Shown piece by piece: positions 25,923 through 35,059 of a stretch of 64,000 bases of DNA. The translations under genes and the position numbers were made by a program. The stretch covers positions 548,044-612,043 of the forward strand of contig CANFCK010000001.1 of assembly GCA_947445035.1 (NCBI GenBank). Direction: 5' to 3'. Numbering within the stretch: position 1 is the first letter of the stretch; the number at the start of each line of letters is the position of its first letter. The DNA is from Deltaproteobacteria bacterium (lineage in GTDB: Bacteria > Myxococcota_A > UBA796 > SXON01). Under the pieces are notes generated by a model. That model was given only the letters and a program-made list of their open reading frames with translations, was not told the DNA's origin and did not search any database.

Positions 25923-27706
25923 ACCCGCAAACCATCCTGTATCTCGTGGGTAGTTTCGCCATCTTCCTGGGCGAACGCCTCTTTGGCGAAGGCGACATGA
26001 GCCGCTGGGCCCTCGACGGGCTCGGAGTCTTGCTGGTCGTCCTCTCCTTCCTGGGCCGCGCCACCTCAATGGGTCGCCACCCCGTCGCCACCCGGTTCGG
26101 ACTCGGATTCCTCGCCCTGTCCGCGTCGAGCGCGATCTTCTACGTCTTGCAGATGAAGGACGTCGTCGGGGGCTTCGGCTTCGACGCCGACGGCGCCAAG
26201 CACGCTCGCACCGCGCTGCAGGCGATGGTGCCGATGGCGTGGTTCGTGGGCGCCATGCCCGCGTTCGGCATCAACCGCACCCTGGCCGCCAGCCCCCACA
26301 GCGTTCACCCGCTCCGGGTGCGCCACGCCTGGGAATCTGGCCTCGCGATCGGGCTCGGCATCGCGATGCTCTTCCCGCTGAACTACTTGGCGCACGTGTA
26401 TAACGAGCGTTGGAACCACAGTTACTTCAAGGTCACCGAGGTCGGAGAGGCCACCCAGCACGCGGTGGATGCGCTGCCCGAGCCGGTGCGCGTGGTGCTT
26501 TTCTACCCGCCGGCCAGCGAAGTCCTCGGCGAGCTCCAGCCCTACTTCGAGGCCTTGGAAGGGCCGAACCTCAGCGTCGAGGTGATGGATCACGCCATGG
26601 ATCCCGAGCAGGCCAAGGCCTGGAAGATTCGGGACAACGGCAACATCGCCATCGTCTTCGGCGAGAAGGTGGAGACCATCAAGATCAACGAAAAGATGGA
26701 CTCCGCCAAGAAGGACCTGCGTAAGCTCGACAGCAAGGTGCAAGCCGCGGTGCTGAAGCTCGCGACCGACAAACGCACGGTGTACTTCACCGTCGGCCAC
26801 GACGAACTGTTCTGGAAGAACGCGGCGGACGACCAGACCAACATCGAGACCTTCAAGAAGGCGCTCGAGTCGCTCAACTTCAAGGTCAAGGAGCTGGGCA
26901 TCGACGACGGGCTGGCCCAGGCCGTTCCCGACGACGCTGCGGTGGTGTTCGTAGTCGGCCCCAAGAAGCCCTTCTTCGCAGAAGAGGTGGCGGCACTCGC
27001 AGCCTTCCGTGACCAAGGCGGCGCCTTGTTCTTGATGCTCGAGCCGACGGTCGAGGACATGGGTCCGTTGGCCGCTTTGGCGGGTGTCAGCGTCGACCTC
27101 GCGACCCCCGTCGTGTCCGACAAGGCCTACCTGCCGATCGCGCGCGGCATCATCGACCGCATCAACATCGGCACCAACAAGTACACCTCGCACGAGTCGG
27201 TCACCCAGCTCGGCAAGCACAGCAACGAGGCGGTGCTCATCATCCCCGGCGCCGGCTCGCTCACCGAGGCCGAAGGGCACCCGGGCAAGGTCACGATCAC
27301 CGTCAAGGGCATGCCCGACTGGTTCCACGACCTCGATGGCGACTACGAAGCCGACAAGGACCTGGAAAAGCGTGGCGGCCTCGAAGTGGCGGCCGTCGCG
27401 ACCGGCCCGACCTCGTCCGGCGACGAGTCCGAATGGCGGGCGGCGGTCATCACCGACGCCAGCTTCCTCAGCAATGCGTTCATCCGCAACCCCGCCAACG
27501 CGGCCTACGCGGTGGACACCGTCGCTTGGCTGACCGCCGATGCGGCGCTGGGCGGCGACACCCAGTCCGAAGAGGATGTGCGCATCCAGCACACCAAAGA
27601 CGACGAAGGGCTCTGGTTCTACGGAACCAGCGCGGTCCTGCCCGCCTTGGTCTTTGTGCTCGGCGCATTCCGCGTCCGCAACCGTCACAAGAAGGGTGCA
27701 GCATGA
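25919..27706 (+). CDS. GldG-like ABC transporter auxiliary protein
   Basis: 595 aa from ATG 25919 (ATGA overlap). Four membrane helices lie in the first about 170 residues. A large extracytoplasmic domain of the GldG/ABC_transp_aux (IFT52-like) type follows (about 180-560: RVVLFYPPASEVLGELQPYFEAL...VYFTVGHDE...AVVFVVGPKKPFF.EEVAALAAFRDQGG), and one C-terminal helix (about 570-590). The GHDE segment and GPK..F loop are typical of the family. Probably binds a periplasmic polymer or ligand and gates the exporter. Confidence 0.92.
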   Translation: MNPQTILYLVGSFAIFLGERLFGEGDMSRWALDGLGVLLVVLSFLGRATSMGRHPVATRFGLGFLALSASSAIFYVLQMKDVVGGFGFDADGAKHARTALQAMVPMAWFVGAMPAFGINRTLAASPHSVHPLRVRHAWESGLAIGLGIAMLFPLNYLAHVYNERWNHSYFKVTEVGEATQHAVDALPEPVRVVLFYPPASEVLGELQPYFEALEGPNLSVEVMDHAMDPEQAKAWKIRDNGNIAIVFGEKVETIKINEKMDSAKKDLRKLDSKVQAAVLKLATDKRTVYFTVGHDELFWKNAADDQTNIETFKKALESLNFKVKELGIDDGLAQAVPDDAAVVFVVGPKKPFFAEEVAALAAFRDQGGALFLMLEPTVEDMGPLAALAGVSVDLATPVVSDKAYLPIARGIIDRINIGTNKYTSHESVTQLGKHSNEAVLIIPGAGSLTEAEGHPGKVTITVKGMPDWFHDLDGDYEADKDLEKRGGLEVAAVATGPTSSGDESEWRAAVITDASFLSNAFIRNPANAAYAVDTVAWLTADAALGGDTQSEEDVRIQHTKDDEGLWFYGTSAVLPALVFVLGAFRVRNRHKKGAA

Positions 27707-28857
27707 TTCGGCCCTGGATGATTTTCGGCGGCGTTCTTGCTTTGTCGCTCGGCGCAAGCTGGATGCGGCTCACAGGCGATGAGATCACCGAAGAAAAAGA
27801 CGGCGTGGTGCTGCTCGCCGAGAAGCCCGACGCGCTGACCTCGGTGGCCTACACCTCGGCCGATCTCGACGTGCTGGTGGAGATGCGCTCCGACGCGCTC
27901 GGCCGCTACGGCTGGGTGACGGTCACCGATCACAAGCAGAAGAAGGCCAAAGAAGGCGAGGCGCCGCCGCCGGTGGAAACCAAGATCACCATCTTCAAGG
28001 CGGGTAGCGCTGGGGACAAGCTCCTGGATCTGATGGCCCCGATGCGGGCGATGCGCGAGCTGACCGGCGTGGACGAGCAGAAGCTCGGCACGTTCGGCCT
28101 CAAAGACAGCGTCAGCTCTCTGGCGGTCACCGCCGGCGGCACCACCGCCACGCTCGACCTCGGCGGGGAAACCTACGGGGCCAAGGACCTGTACGCTCGT
28201 TATCGCGAGACGACCCGCTACTACGTCGTGGATGACGAGCTGATCAAGCCTTTGAAGTTCGCCGCGACCCGGCTTCCCGAGCGCAACCTGTTCGGCGCCC
28301 CGATCGAGACGATCGACCGCGTCTCCCTCGGCCAGGGCGGCAAGACCGTCGTCTGGACACAGCACAACAAAGAAGACCGCAACGCCGACTGGTGGGAACG
28401 CATGCCCACCCCTGGCACCGACGAAGTCGGCAAAAAGGACGAGACCTTCGCCAACTGGCTCGAAAAGGGCCTGAAGCTGAAGTCGCAGTCCTACGTGCAG
28501 ACTGCCGATGTGCCCGCGACCACCGCGCCGGTCTTCGACCTCACGTTCTCGATCACCGGCAAGCCCGACGAGACGCTGCGCGTCACCCGCCTCGAAGACA
28601 GCTGGTACGCGACGAGCGACTTTACCCGGGGCCTCGTGAAGCTCACCAAGTCCACGGTGGAGGACACCGCCGACGAAGTGGACGACATCATCGAGGGCCG
28701 TGAGCCCCCGCCCAAGGAAAAGAAGACCCTGCCCGAGGCTGGAGCGCCCCCCCCCATCGGCGGGCCCCCTGGGATGCCGCCTGGGCCCCCGGGGATGCCG
28801 CCGCACATGCGGCCGCCAGGGTTGCCGTCGCCAGGGAAGCTCAAGGCTCCGGGGTAG
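27703..28857 (+). CDS. DUF4340 protein of the GldAFG operon
   Basis: 384 aa from ATG 27703 (overlaps the GldG stop). One N-terminal helix, then a periplasmic domain resembling DUF4340, which commonly follows GldG-type genes. Residues about 345-384 are a Pro/Gly/Met-rich tail (GGPPGMPPGPPGMPPHMRPPG) that is probably disordered and not part of the family core. Likely a periplasmic accessory subunit of the exporter. The tail may bind envelope proteins or may simply be repeat expansion. Confidence 0.88.
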   Translation: MIRPWMIFGGVLALSLGASWMRLTGDEITEEKDGVVLLAEKPDALTSVAYTSADLDVLVEMRSDALGRYGWVTVTDHKQKKAKEGEAPPPVETKITIFKAGSAGDKLLDLMAPMRAMRELTGVDEQKLGTFGLKDSVSSLAVTAGGTTATLDLGGETYGAKDLYARYRETTRYYVVDDELIKPLKFAATRLPERNLFGAPIETIDRVSLGQGGKTVVWTQHNKEDRNADWWERMPTPGTDEVGKKDETFANWLEKGLKLKSQSYVQTADVPATTAPVFDLTFSITGKPDETLRVTRLEDSWYATSDFTRGLVKLTKSTVEDTADEVDDIIEGREPPPKEKKTLPEAGAPPPIGGPPGMPPGPPGMPPHMRPPGLPSPGKLKAPG

Positions 28858-28875
28858 GGTCCGGCGCTCGCCGCC

Positions 28876-31263
28876 TCAGTCCACAACATCCTCGTCCACG
28901 GGGTCCGGAGCGGCCTCCTGCACCCCCGAGCCGGCCCGCGACCACAGCGTCGCGAAGCCTAGCGGCACGAGCACGAAGCCGGCCACGGTGACGGCCACCT
29001 CACCGAGAAGCACGAGGAGCCCCAGCGAGCGGATGCCCTGGCTGCTGCCGAGCGACAGCGCCGCGAAGGCGACCACGGTCGTCGACGTGCCCAGTGCGCT
29101 GGCCCACCCGGTGGTCGCAAGCGACTTGATGATCCCCCCCGGGCCCTCCTCTTCGATACGATGGAGCAGGTGAATCATCACGTCGATGCCAATCCCGAGC
29201 ACGATTGGGAAGCCGACGAAGCTGACGATGGACACCTTGATGTCGGACATCGCCAGGAGCGCGAACCACCAGGCGACCCCAGCGACCAGCACGCCCATCG
29301 CGCCGAGCACGGGGCCCACCCTACGCAGATCCAGGGCCGTGAAGAAGAGCACCAACAGGAAGGCAACCGCCGCGATGATCGGGCCGTCACGCAACATCAA
29401 CCGGTACAGCACCCCCAAGGTGACGTACTCGCTGGCGATGACCTGGGTGGGGAACTCCTGCTCCATCACCACCGTGAGCTTGTAGGCCTCCCGCATGTCC
29501 CACATGTTGCCGGTGGGAATCATCAGAAGTCGGTGTTTCCCGTCGAGCGCGCCGAGCGCATGCTGGAGCCCGCGCGGGAGCTCGGCTGCGGTCATCACGT
29601 GGGGATCGGCCTCGGCGACACGCTCCAGGTTCTTCCGCGCGGCGATGGGCAAGAACACGGCGTTGGGATCGGTGTTGAGCGCGGCGATGTCGCGAAGAAT
29701 CTTTACACGGGCCTCCTGATCGCGCGGCAACACCGAGCGGATGGAGAGCACCTGCGCGATTTCGGGCAGCTTGCCAGCGGCGACCTTCTTCGACACCCGC
29801 TCGTGTTCCGCATCCAGCTCCGCTTCGGTGTCGTAGCTGATGACCAGCGGCGCGTAGGACTCCCGCACCTGGGCGCGCTCGGCCTCGTTGAGGTCCGCCC
29901 ACGCGAGGCCCTGGGAGCGCAGCTCGGAGAGGTCGTACTCGAACTCGACATCCCTGCCGAGAAGCCCGGCCACCAGCGTAAACCCGCCCAGGAGGACGAG
30001 CGTCATCGGCGCGAGGCGGTACACCGCGGGGAAGCGCCCGACGAGGCCACGACGACCTTCGCGGGCCAGCCGCGGGCCCCGTTTGTCGATCCACACGAAA
30101 AGCAGCGGCATCAAGACCATGGCCACGACCAGGGTCAGCACGAGGCCGATCGCCAGGAGCCAGCCCAACTGCCGGAAGCCCGCAAAGTGGGCGACCAGCA
30201 GCGCTGCAAAGCCAGCCGAGGCGGTGAGCGCCGCGCTCATACACGCGCCCCCGACGAGGTCCCATGCGCGTACGATCGCGTCCTCCACGGGCTCGCCGGC
30301 GTCCACATGCTCCCGCACCCGCGAGTACAGATGCACCCCGAACTCCACGCCCAGGCCGATGAGCACCGCGTTGACGAAGCTGGTGAAGCTGTTGAGGCCG
30401 CCGATCGTCGCGCCGGCGAGGCCCAAGGTCCACAGGTTGCCGATGACCAGCGGGATGAAGATCACCGCGAGCGCGCGCGGCGTCCGGAAGGCCGCGGCCA
30501 TGATCACCAGCACCAACAGCAGACTGGCGCCGGTCGTCCAGACGATGTCCCGCTGAATCGCGCGGTAGTCCTCGACATTGTGCCGGTAGGCGCCCCCCTT
30601 CCAGAGAATGTTCACCTCGGGGTGGCCGGCCTCGACCTTGGCCAGGATCCGATCGACGTCGAGCATGAACCGCTCGGCAAAAGGCAGGTCGTGTGCCGAA
30701 CCTTTGGGACGAATGATGATCCGGGCCACCCCCGACTTGGACACCAGCTTCAGGTTGCTGCCGCCTTGCTGCAGCTTGTCGGTGATCGGTCCCAGGTCCA
30801 AAACACTGGCCGCAATAAACGGATTGGCGAGCGCCGAGCCCAGGGAGAGCGCCGCCTTGACGCGGTCGTGGATGGTTTGAAGTTCTTCCTCGCTGAGGAG
30901 CATGAGCCCGAGCTTCAGCTCTGTGGCCGGATCGAGTTGGTACAGGACGTAGTCCACGTCCGGCAGGGCCTCAAACGCCGTCTGCAGCTCGCTCATGAAC
31001 GCGTCGCGATCAGCCGGAGCCTCGGCCTCCGCAGCGATCGTCAACACATTGACGCCACCTTCCTCGCGGTCGAGCCGCGCCAACGCCTGCGTCGTGGGCT
31101 CCTCCGGCGGCATCAGATGGAGGATGTCGCTGTCGACCTTCACCTGACGCGCGAAGAAGCCGGCCAACAAGGAGATGACCGTCAGAATTCCCACGACGGC
31201 GGCTCGGTTGTGGAGCACCCATCGGGCCTGCCGGCCGAAGAAACCCCGCGGGGTGTAGGTCAT
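28876..31263 (-). CDS. RND/MMPL-family exporter
   Basis: 795 aa, with the twofold RND plan: helix at about 20-40, periplasmic loop (about 45-230), six-helix bundle (about 235-430), second helix and loop (about 435-620), final helices (625-785). The proton-relay region reads GLGVEFGVHLYSR in half one and GIGIDVMIHLLHR in half two. This length and layout fit the hydrophobe-exporting MMPL/HpnN group that moves lipids or hopanoids rather than AcrB pumps. Divergent from the sigma factor, 67 bp apart. Confidence 0.9.
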   Translation of the reverse strand: MTYTPRGFFGRQARWVLHNRAAVVGILTVISLLAGFFARQVKVDSDILHLMPPEEPTTQALARLDREEGGVNVLTIAAEAEAPADRDAFMSELQTAFEALPDVDYVLYQLDPATELKLGLMLLSEEELQTIHDRVKAALSLGSALANPFIAASVLDLGPITDKLQQGGSNLKLVSKSGVARIIIRPKGSAHDLPFAERFMLDVDRILAKVEAGHPEVNILWKGGAYRHNVEDYRAIQRDIVWTTGASLLLVLVIMAAAFRTPRALAVIFIPLVIGNLWTLGLAGATIGGLNSFTSFVNAVLIGLGVEFGVHLYSRVREHVDAGEPVEDAIVRAWDLVGGACMSAALTASAGFAALLVAHFAGFRQLGWLLAIGLVLTLVVAMVLMPLLFVWIDKRGPRLAREGRRGLVGRFPAVYRLAPMTLVLLGGFTLVAGLLGRDVEFEYDLSELRSQGLAWADLNEAERAQVRESYAPLVISYDTEAELDAEHERVSKKVAAGKLPEIAQVLSIRSVLPRDQEARVKILRDIAALNTDPNAVFLPIAARKNLERVAEADPHVMTAAELPRGLQHALGALDGKHRLLMIPTGNMWDMREAYKLTVVMEQEFPTQVIASEYVTLGVLYRLMLRDGPIIAAVAFLLVLFFTALDLRRVGPVLGAMGVLVAGVAWWFALLAMSDIKVSIVSFVGFPIVLGIGIDVMIHLLHRIEEEGPGGIIKSLATTGWASALGTSTTVVAFAALSLGSSQGIRSLGLLVLLGEVAVTVAGFVLVPLGFATLWSRAGSGVQEAAPDPVDEDVVD

Positions 31264-31330
31264 GGCGCGCGCTTAGCCGGTTGACCGGCGCCTTGCGCGC
31301 CGCCCGTCGGCGTCGTATCGTGCTCCCCGA

Positions 31331-32038
31331 ATGCCGTTCTCCCTCGCCGAGCGCGATGCCCTGATCCTCGCCCATCTCACCCTGGTTCGGATCATCGCGG
31401 GCCGCCTCGCTCGCCGCTTGCCCTCCAGCGTCGATGTGAACGAGCTGATCAGCGTCGGCACGGTGGGCCTCATCGACTCCATCGATCGCTTCGACCCGAC
31501 CCGCGGCGTGCCTTTCAAGGGCTTTGCCGACATTCGCATTCGGGGTTCGATGGTCGATTACCTGCGCGGAATCGACCCGGTCTCCCGCGCCGTGCGGCGC
31601 AAGTTCGACCGCCTGGAACACAAACGTGCTGAGCTTCGCAATCGCCTCGGCCGCGCCCCGACCCGCGACGAAATGGCGCGGGGGCTCGAGCTTTCCGTCG
31701 ACGCGTACGACAACATGGTCGATCAGGCCCGGCTTTTCAGTGTGGTGAGCATCGACGCGCCCACCGACGACGACGGCGGCACGACCATCGTCGATCAGGT
31801 GGCCTCCGGCGGCCCGTCCGTCGTGGACACCTGGGTGGAAGCCGAACTGACCGAAGAGATCGTCACCGCGATCGGCCACCTCCCCGAAAAAGAACGGCTG
31901 GTCGTGACCAAGTTCTACCTAGAAAGTCGCACACTCAAAGAGATCGGCGCCGAGCTCGGCTTCACTGAGTCGCGAGCCTGTCAGCTGGCAAAGCAGGGCA
32001 CCACGCGGATGCGCCAGCGGTTGACTGCTCGAAACTGA
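31331..32038 (+). CDS. Sigma-28 family (FliA/WhiG-type) RNA polymerase sigma factor
   Basis: 235 aa. Region 2 is complete (VDVNELISVGTVGLIDSIDRFDPTRG...FADIRIRGSMVDYLRG, the -10 recognition segment). Region 3 follows (REL..RLGRAPTRDEMARGLEL). Region 4 has the HTH RTLKEIGAELGFTESRACQLAKQG. This is the FliA/WhiG/SigF group. No flagellar or chemotaxis genes are in the window, so it may control development, motility or stress genes elsewhere. No anti-sigma gene adjacent. Convergent with the outer-membrane protein (3 nt apart). Confidence 0.93.
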   Translation: MPFSLAERDALILAHLTLVRIIAGRLARRLPSSVDVNELISVGTVGLIDSIDRFDPTRGVPFKGFADIRIRGSMVDYLRGIDPVSRAVRRKFDRLEHKRAELRNRLGRAPTRDEMARGLELSVDAYDNMVDQARLFSVVSIDAPTDDDGGTTIVDQVASGGPSVVDTWVEAELTEEIVTAIGHLPEKERLVVTKFYLESRTLKEIGAELGFTESRACQLAKQGTTRMRQRLTARN

Positions 32039-32041
32039 CGC

Positions 32042-33559
32042 CTACGGCTCGTCGGTCTCGTCGAGTTGCGAGGCCTCACGGGGCTTGCTGCCGAAGAGGC
32101 GCACCTGGACGCCCGCGACCACGGCCACGCCGATCGCCGACGCGCCGGTCGGCGATTGGAGCCCTTCGAGCGACGCGACGGTCGTGGCGCGCTCCTCGAG
32201 CACCCGGTCACCGGCCACCAGGAACGAAACGGGAATCTGGAGCCAGAAGTCCAGGTTGTTCCCTATCCGGGCCTCGCCTCCTCCGAAGACCTCAACGTTC
32301 CACAGCGGCTGAGCTCCGTAGGCCGCAAGCTCGTCGGGTGGAAGAACAACGCTGTCGATTCCGCTGCCGCGTAGGTAGTACGCGCCCAATCCGAAGGTGG
32401 GACGCACCGAGCCCGCCGGCAACGGCGCGATGGTGATGCGTGGCCCTACGAGGATGCTGGAATGGCCCTGGACGGTGGGATCAGGGACGATGTTGGTCGG
32501 CGACTCGACAACTTCCTGGCTGATGACGTAGCTGAACGACCCACCGGCCACGCCGAACTGCACCGCGACATCGACGATGGGGTGTACGCCGAACCCGAGG
32601 GCAACGACACCGAGCCCGCTGGAGCCCGTCTCCACGCTCTGGGCGGCGTAGGCGTCCACGGTCTGCACGCCCTGGACCGCGTACCGTCCGTAATACTCAA
32701 CGTTCACCGGACCATTGATGAACCCGGCCCCGGCGCGCAAAAGCACTTGGAACCGCCGGCCCTCGGCCCGCTGTCGCCAGGTGGGCAGATCGAGGGTCGA
32801 GTTCTTGTAGCGGAGGTAGTCCGACGGCGTCATACCGAGGCGTTCCCACGGCTTGGACCCTTCTTCTTCGGACTTTTCGGCGATGTCGGCTTCGGTCAGC
32901 TTCGGCCGCTCGATGGGCACGTCGGTTCGCCGGAGATTGGTGGTGAATCCACCCATTTCTTCCTCAAGCACCGCGATCTCCGCGGCCACCGCCGCATCAT
33001 CGGTCGGATCGGCTGGCGCGTCATCGTCCTTTTTTCGAATGTCCTCCTCTCGCCCGACTTCGCCGGCCACCGCAGCCACGAGGACACGCGCGACCCCCTC
33101 GGCGAAGGCTTCGTCACGCCCGCCCGACAGCTCACTCCGAAAGCTGACCGCGACCCGGGAGCCCTTGATGTCGACGATGTCAATGTCTACGGTCGTGCCT
33201 TTGACCAGGGACTTGACCGAGCCCGTCACCGCCCACTGAGCCTCGACCCGCTCGCCGATGACGAAGGTACACCCCACGATTTCCCCGGGCGCGCAGCTCT
33301 CGATGAACACCCGGGCGGAGTAGTCGTCGAAGTCAGCGCTGTCTTCGATGCGAAGGAGTTTGAGTTCCGGCCGCTTCGCCAGCTTCTCCGCGACAAAGCC
33401 TTCGATCAAGGCCGCCAGCTCGACCGATTCTTCGTTCCGCGCTTGCAGCGCGGAAACCAGGACGGGGACGCGCTCGCCCGCGGCGGCGGTTGAGAGGAAA
33501 AATAGGAGGGTCGTCAGCAAGGGGGGGAACCATAGCAGCCGCGGGGGGGCTCGGTCCAA
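32042..33559 (-). CDS. Secreted protein with outer-membrane barrel-like C-terminus
   Basis: 505 aa. Signal peptide MDRAPPRLLWFPPLLTTLLFFLSTAAAGE. Residues about 30-180 form a FlgO/TolB-N-like domain (VPVLVSALQARNEESVELAALIEGFVAEKL...), seen in many myxobacterial surface proteins. A helical acidic linker follows (about 180-245). Then from about 265 come alternating strands rich in G and aromatics (RFQVLLRAGAGFINGPVNVEYYGRY...GLGVVALGFGVHPIVDVAVQFGV...) suggesting an eight-strand outer-membrane barrel. Role unknown. Confidence 0.8.
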   Translation of the reverse strand: MDRAPPRLLWFPPLLTTLLFFLSTAAAGERVPVLVSALQARNEESVELAALIEGFVAEKLAKRPELKLLRIEDSADFDDYSARVFIESCAPGEIVGCTFVIGERVEAQWAVTGSVKSLVKGTTVDIDIVDIKGSRVAVSFRSELSGGRDEAFAEGVARVLVAAVAGEVGREEDIRKKDDDAPADPTDDAAVAAEIAVLEEEMGGFTTNLRRTDVPIERPKLTEADIAEKSEEEGSKPWERLGMTPSDYLRYKNSTLDLPTWRQRAEGRRFQVLLRAGAGFINGPVNVEYYGRYAVQGVQTVDAYAAQSVETGSSGLGVVALGFGVHPIVDVAVQFGVAGGSFSYVISQEVVESPTNIVPDPTVQGHSSILVGPRITIAPLPAGSVRPTFGLGAYYLRGSGIDSVVLPPDELAAYGAQPLWNVEVFGGGEARIGNNLDFWLQIPVSFLVAGDRVLEERATTVASLEGLQSPTGASAIGVAVVAGVQVRLFGSKPREASQLDETDEP

Positions 33560-33566
33560 TCCCCGG

Positions 33567-34325
33567 TCACTCCGACCGCACCGCCCCGTAGCGCCAGTCC
33601 ATCACGTACACCGCCGCGCCGCCGTGGTTGCAGTCCAAGACACCGGCCGGCTCGACGTAGCGGCCGACCAGCACGTGCACGTCGCGGTTGGACGGCCAGT
33701 CTTCGGTCATCGACGCCGGGACCTCGAAGCTGCCGTCGTCCACCAACGCACAGAACACCTCATCTTCGAACTCTTGTCCAGCGGAGTCCATGAGCGCAAC
33801 CTGCACAACGACCGCCACCGCCCCGCTACCGGACCACTCCAATGCGAGCGGGCTCACCACCGTTGGCGTGAGGGTTGCCCCGTCGATGCGGGGTGCCGCC
33901 AATTCCCAGGCGGCAGGCGTGAGCATCAACTCGGTGGTGGCGAAGCTCGGGAACCCGTCGACATCGACGCTTTGGAGCTTCCAGGGCTGGGTGGTCAGAA
34001 GCGATCGAACCGGGAACTCCGAGTGGACAAAACCCTTGAACGAGGCATCCCACGGCGCGGTCACCTCGGCCGTGGGGGCCGTCAGCGTGGCGGTCACCCC
34101 GGGATCGGCCGCGCCGAGATCGTACGGGGTCTCGGCGTACGTCACGCAGGTATCGAGCGTCGGCGCCCAGTATTTCCAGTAGTCATAGGCCGGCGCCGGT
34201 TCGATCAGCCTGAACGACAACGCCGGCAGGCACGGCGCGCATCCGTGTCGGGGAAACCGCGACGATCGACTGCTCTGCCGCGTTTCAGCTCTGTCGAACC
34301 CAGTAGGGAACGACGGTCCGCTCAC
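33567..34325 (-). CDS. Hypothetical protein, start uncertain
   Basis: 252 aa if it begins at GTG 34323-34325, which overlaps the TGA of the glycosyltransferase upstream (GTGA), the same coupling seen across this window. The real-looking part begins around SFRLIEPAPAYDYWKYWAPTLDTCVTYAETPYDLG. The first 40 residues are Arg/Ser-rich and lack a secretion signal. The body is beta-rich with several Cys (DTC, FCAL, DCNHGG), which would suit an exported protein, so the true N-terminus may be lost or shifted. No family recognised. Confidence 0.55.
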   Translation of the reverse strand: MSGPSFPTGFDRAETRQSSRSSRFPRHGCAPCLPALSFRLIEPAPAYDYWKYWAPTLDTCVTYAETPYDLGAADPGVTATLTAPTAEVTAPWDASFKGFVHSEFPVRSLLTTQPWKLQSVDVDGFPSFATTELMLTPAAWELAAPRIDGATLTPTVVSPLALEWSGSGAVAVVVQVALMDSAGQEFEDEVFCALVDDGSFEVPASMTEDWPSNRDVHVLVGRYVEPAGVLDCNHGGAAVYVMDWRYGAVRSE

Positions 34326-35059
34326 CGCCGCGCGCGGGACGCGGCGACCCCGGCCACGATGGCGCCGACCCGTGCGAACGGCCCCCCTTCCCGGAGCACC
34401 TGGGCGGCGTGGAGGGCAGCCACCGACCACGTCCGCCACCCCGGCGCGTACAAAAGCGCCTGGCCGGTGACCGCGTGTTGGGTCGCCAGCGCCGACCGCC
34501 GGCTCAGCGTGCCGCCGCCTTGGTGCCAGCAGCGCGCCCCCACCACCAGCCGTGCGCCACCCAATCGTCGGCAGAGCTCCACATCCTCAAAACCGTGGGG
34601 AAACCGCTCGTCGAACCGGGCGCCGCTCGGCATCAACAAGCAGGCGCCGCTCAGGGCATCGACGGTTCGGTCCTGCGCGGGCACGTCGGTCCGCTGGCGC
34701 ACCCGACCCCAACCCGACACGCTGAGCCCGGCGGACTCCACGCCTCGCGGGCCCGTGAGCACCGGCCCGCACAATCCTCCAGCGACAACGAGGCGATCCA
34801 GACAGTCCCCCTCCGGGAGCGCATCGTCGTTGAGCAGAATCGCCACCGGTGAACTGAGCGCCGCCAGCCCTCGATTGGCCGCCACGGCAAAGCCGCGCCC
34901 GCCCCCCAGGCGCAAGGTCGGCAGACCGACGCTGACCCCGTCATCCGAGTCGTCGACGATCAAAACCCTCCAGCCCTCCAAGCGCGGCACCAGGCGCAGG
35001 AGCGAGGCAACAGCGCTCCGATGGGGCACGACAACCGTGACCGCATCGCGATGGATCAC
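34322..35059 (-). CDS. Family 2 glycosyltransferase (rhamnosyltransferase-like)
   Basis: 245 aa, short for the family. Nucleotide-binding VLIVDDSDDG, then GGGRGFAVAANRGLAAL, LLNDDALPEGD as the metal-binding D-x-D equivalent (NDDA), SGACLLMPSGARFDERF, and GFEDVELCRRLGG with the catalytic ED. This is the GT2 rhamnosyl/galactosyltransferase subset. No membrane anchor. Its start overlaps the kinase stop and its stop overlaps the hypothetical gene, so kinase, transferase and hypothetical gene form one operon. Confidence 0.88.
   Translation of the reverse strand: MIHRDAVTVVVPHRSAVASLLRLVPRLEGWRVLIVDDSDDGVSVGLPTLRLGGGRGFAVAANRGLAALSSPVAILLNDDALPEGDCLDRLVVAGGLCGPVLTGPRGVESAGLSVSGWGRVRQRTDVPAQDRTVDALSGACLLMPSGARFDERFPHGFEDVELCRRLGGARLVVGARCWHQGGGTLSRRSALATQHAVTGQALLYAPGWRTWSVAALHAAQVLREGGPFARVGAIVAGVAASRARR

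Noticed and set aside
29161-31284. 707-codon plus-strand open frame
   Set aside because: Exactly antisense to the RND exporter, which has intact family motifs.
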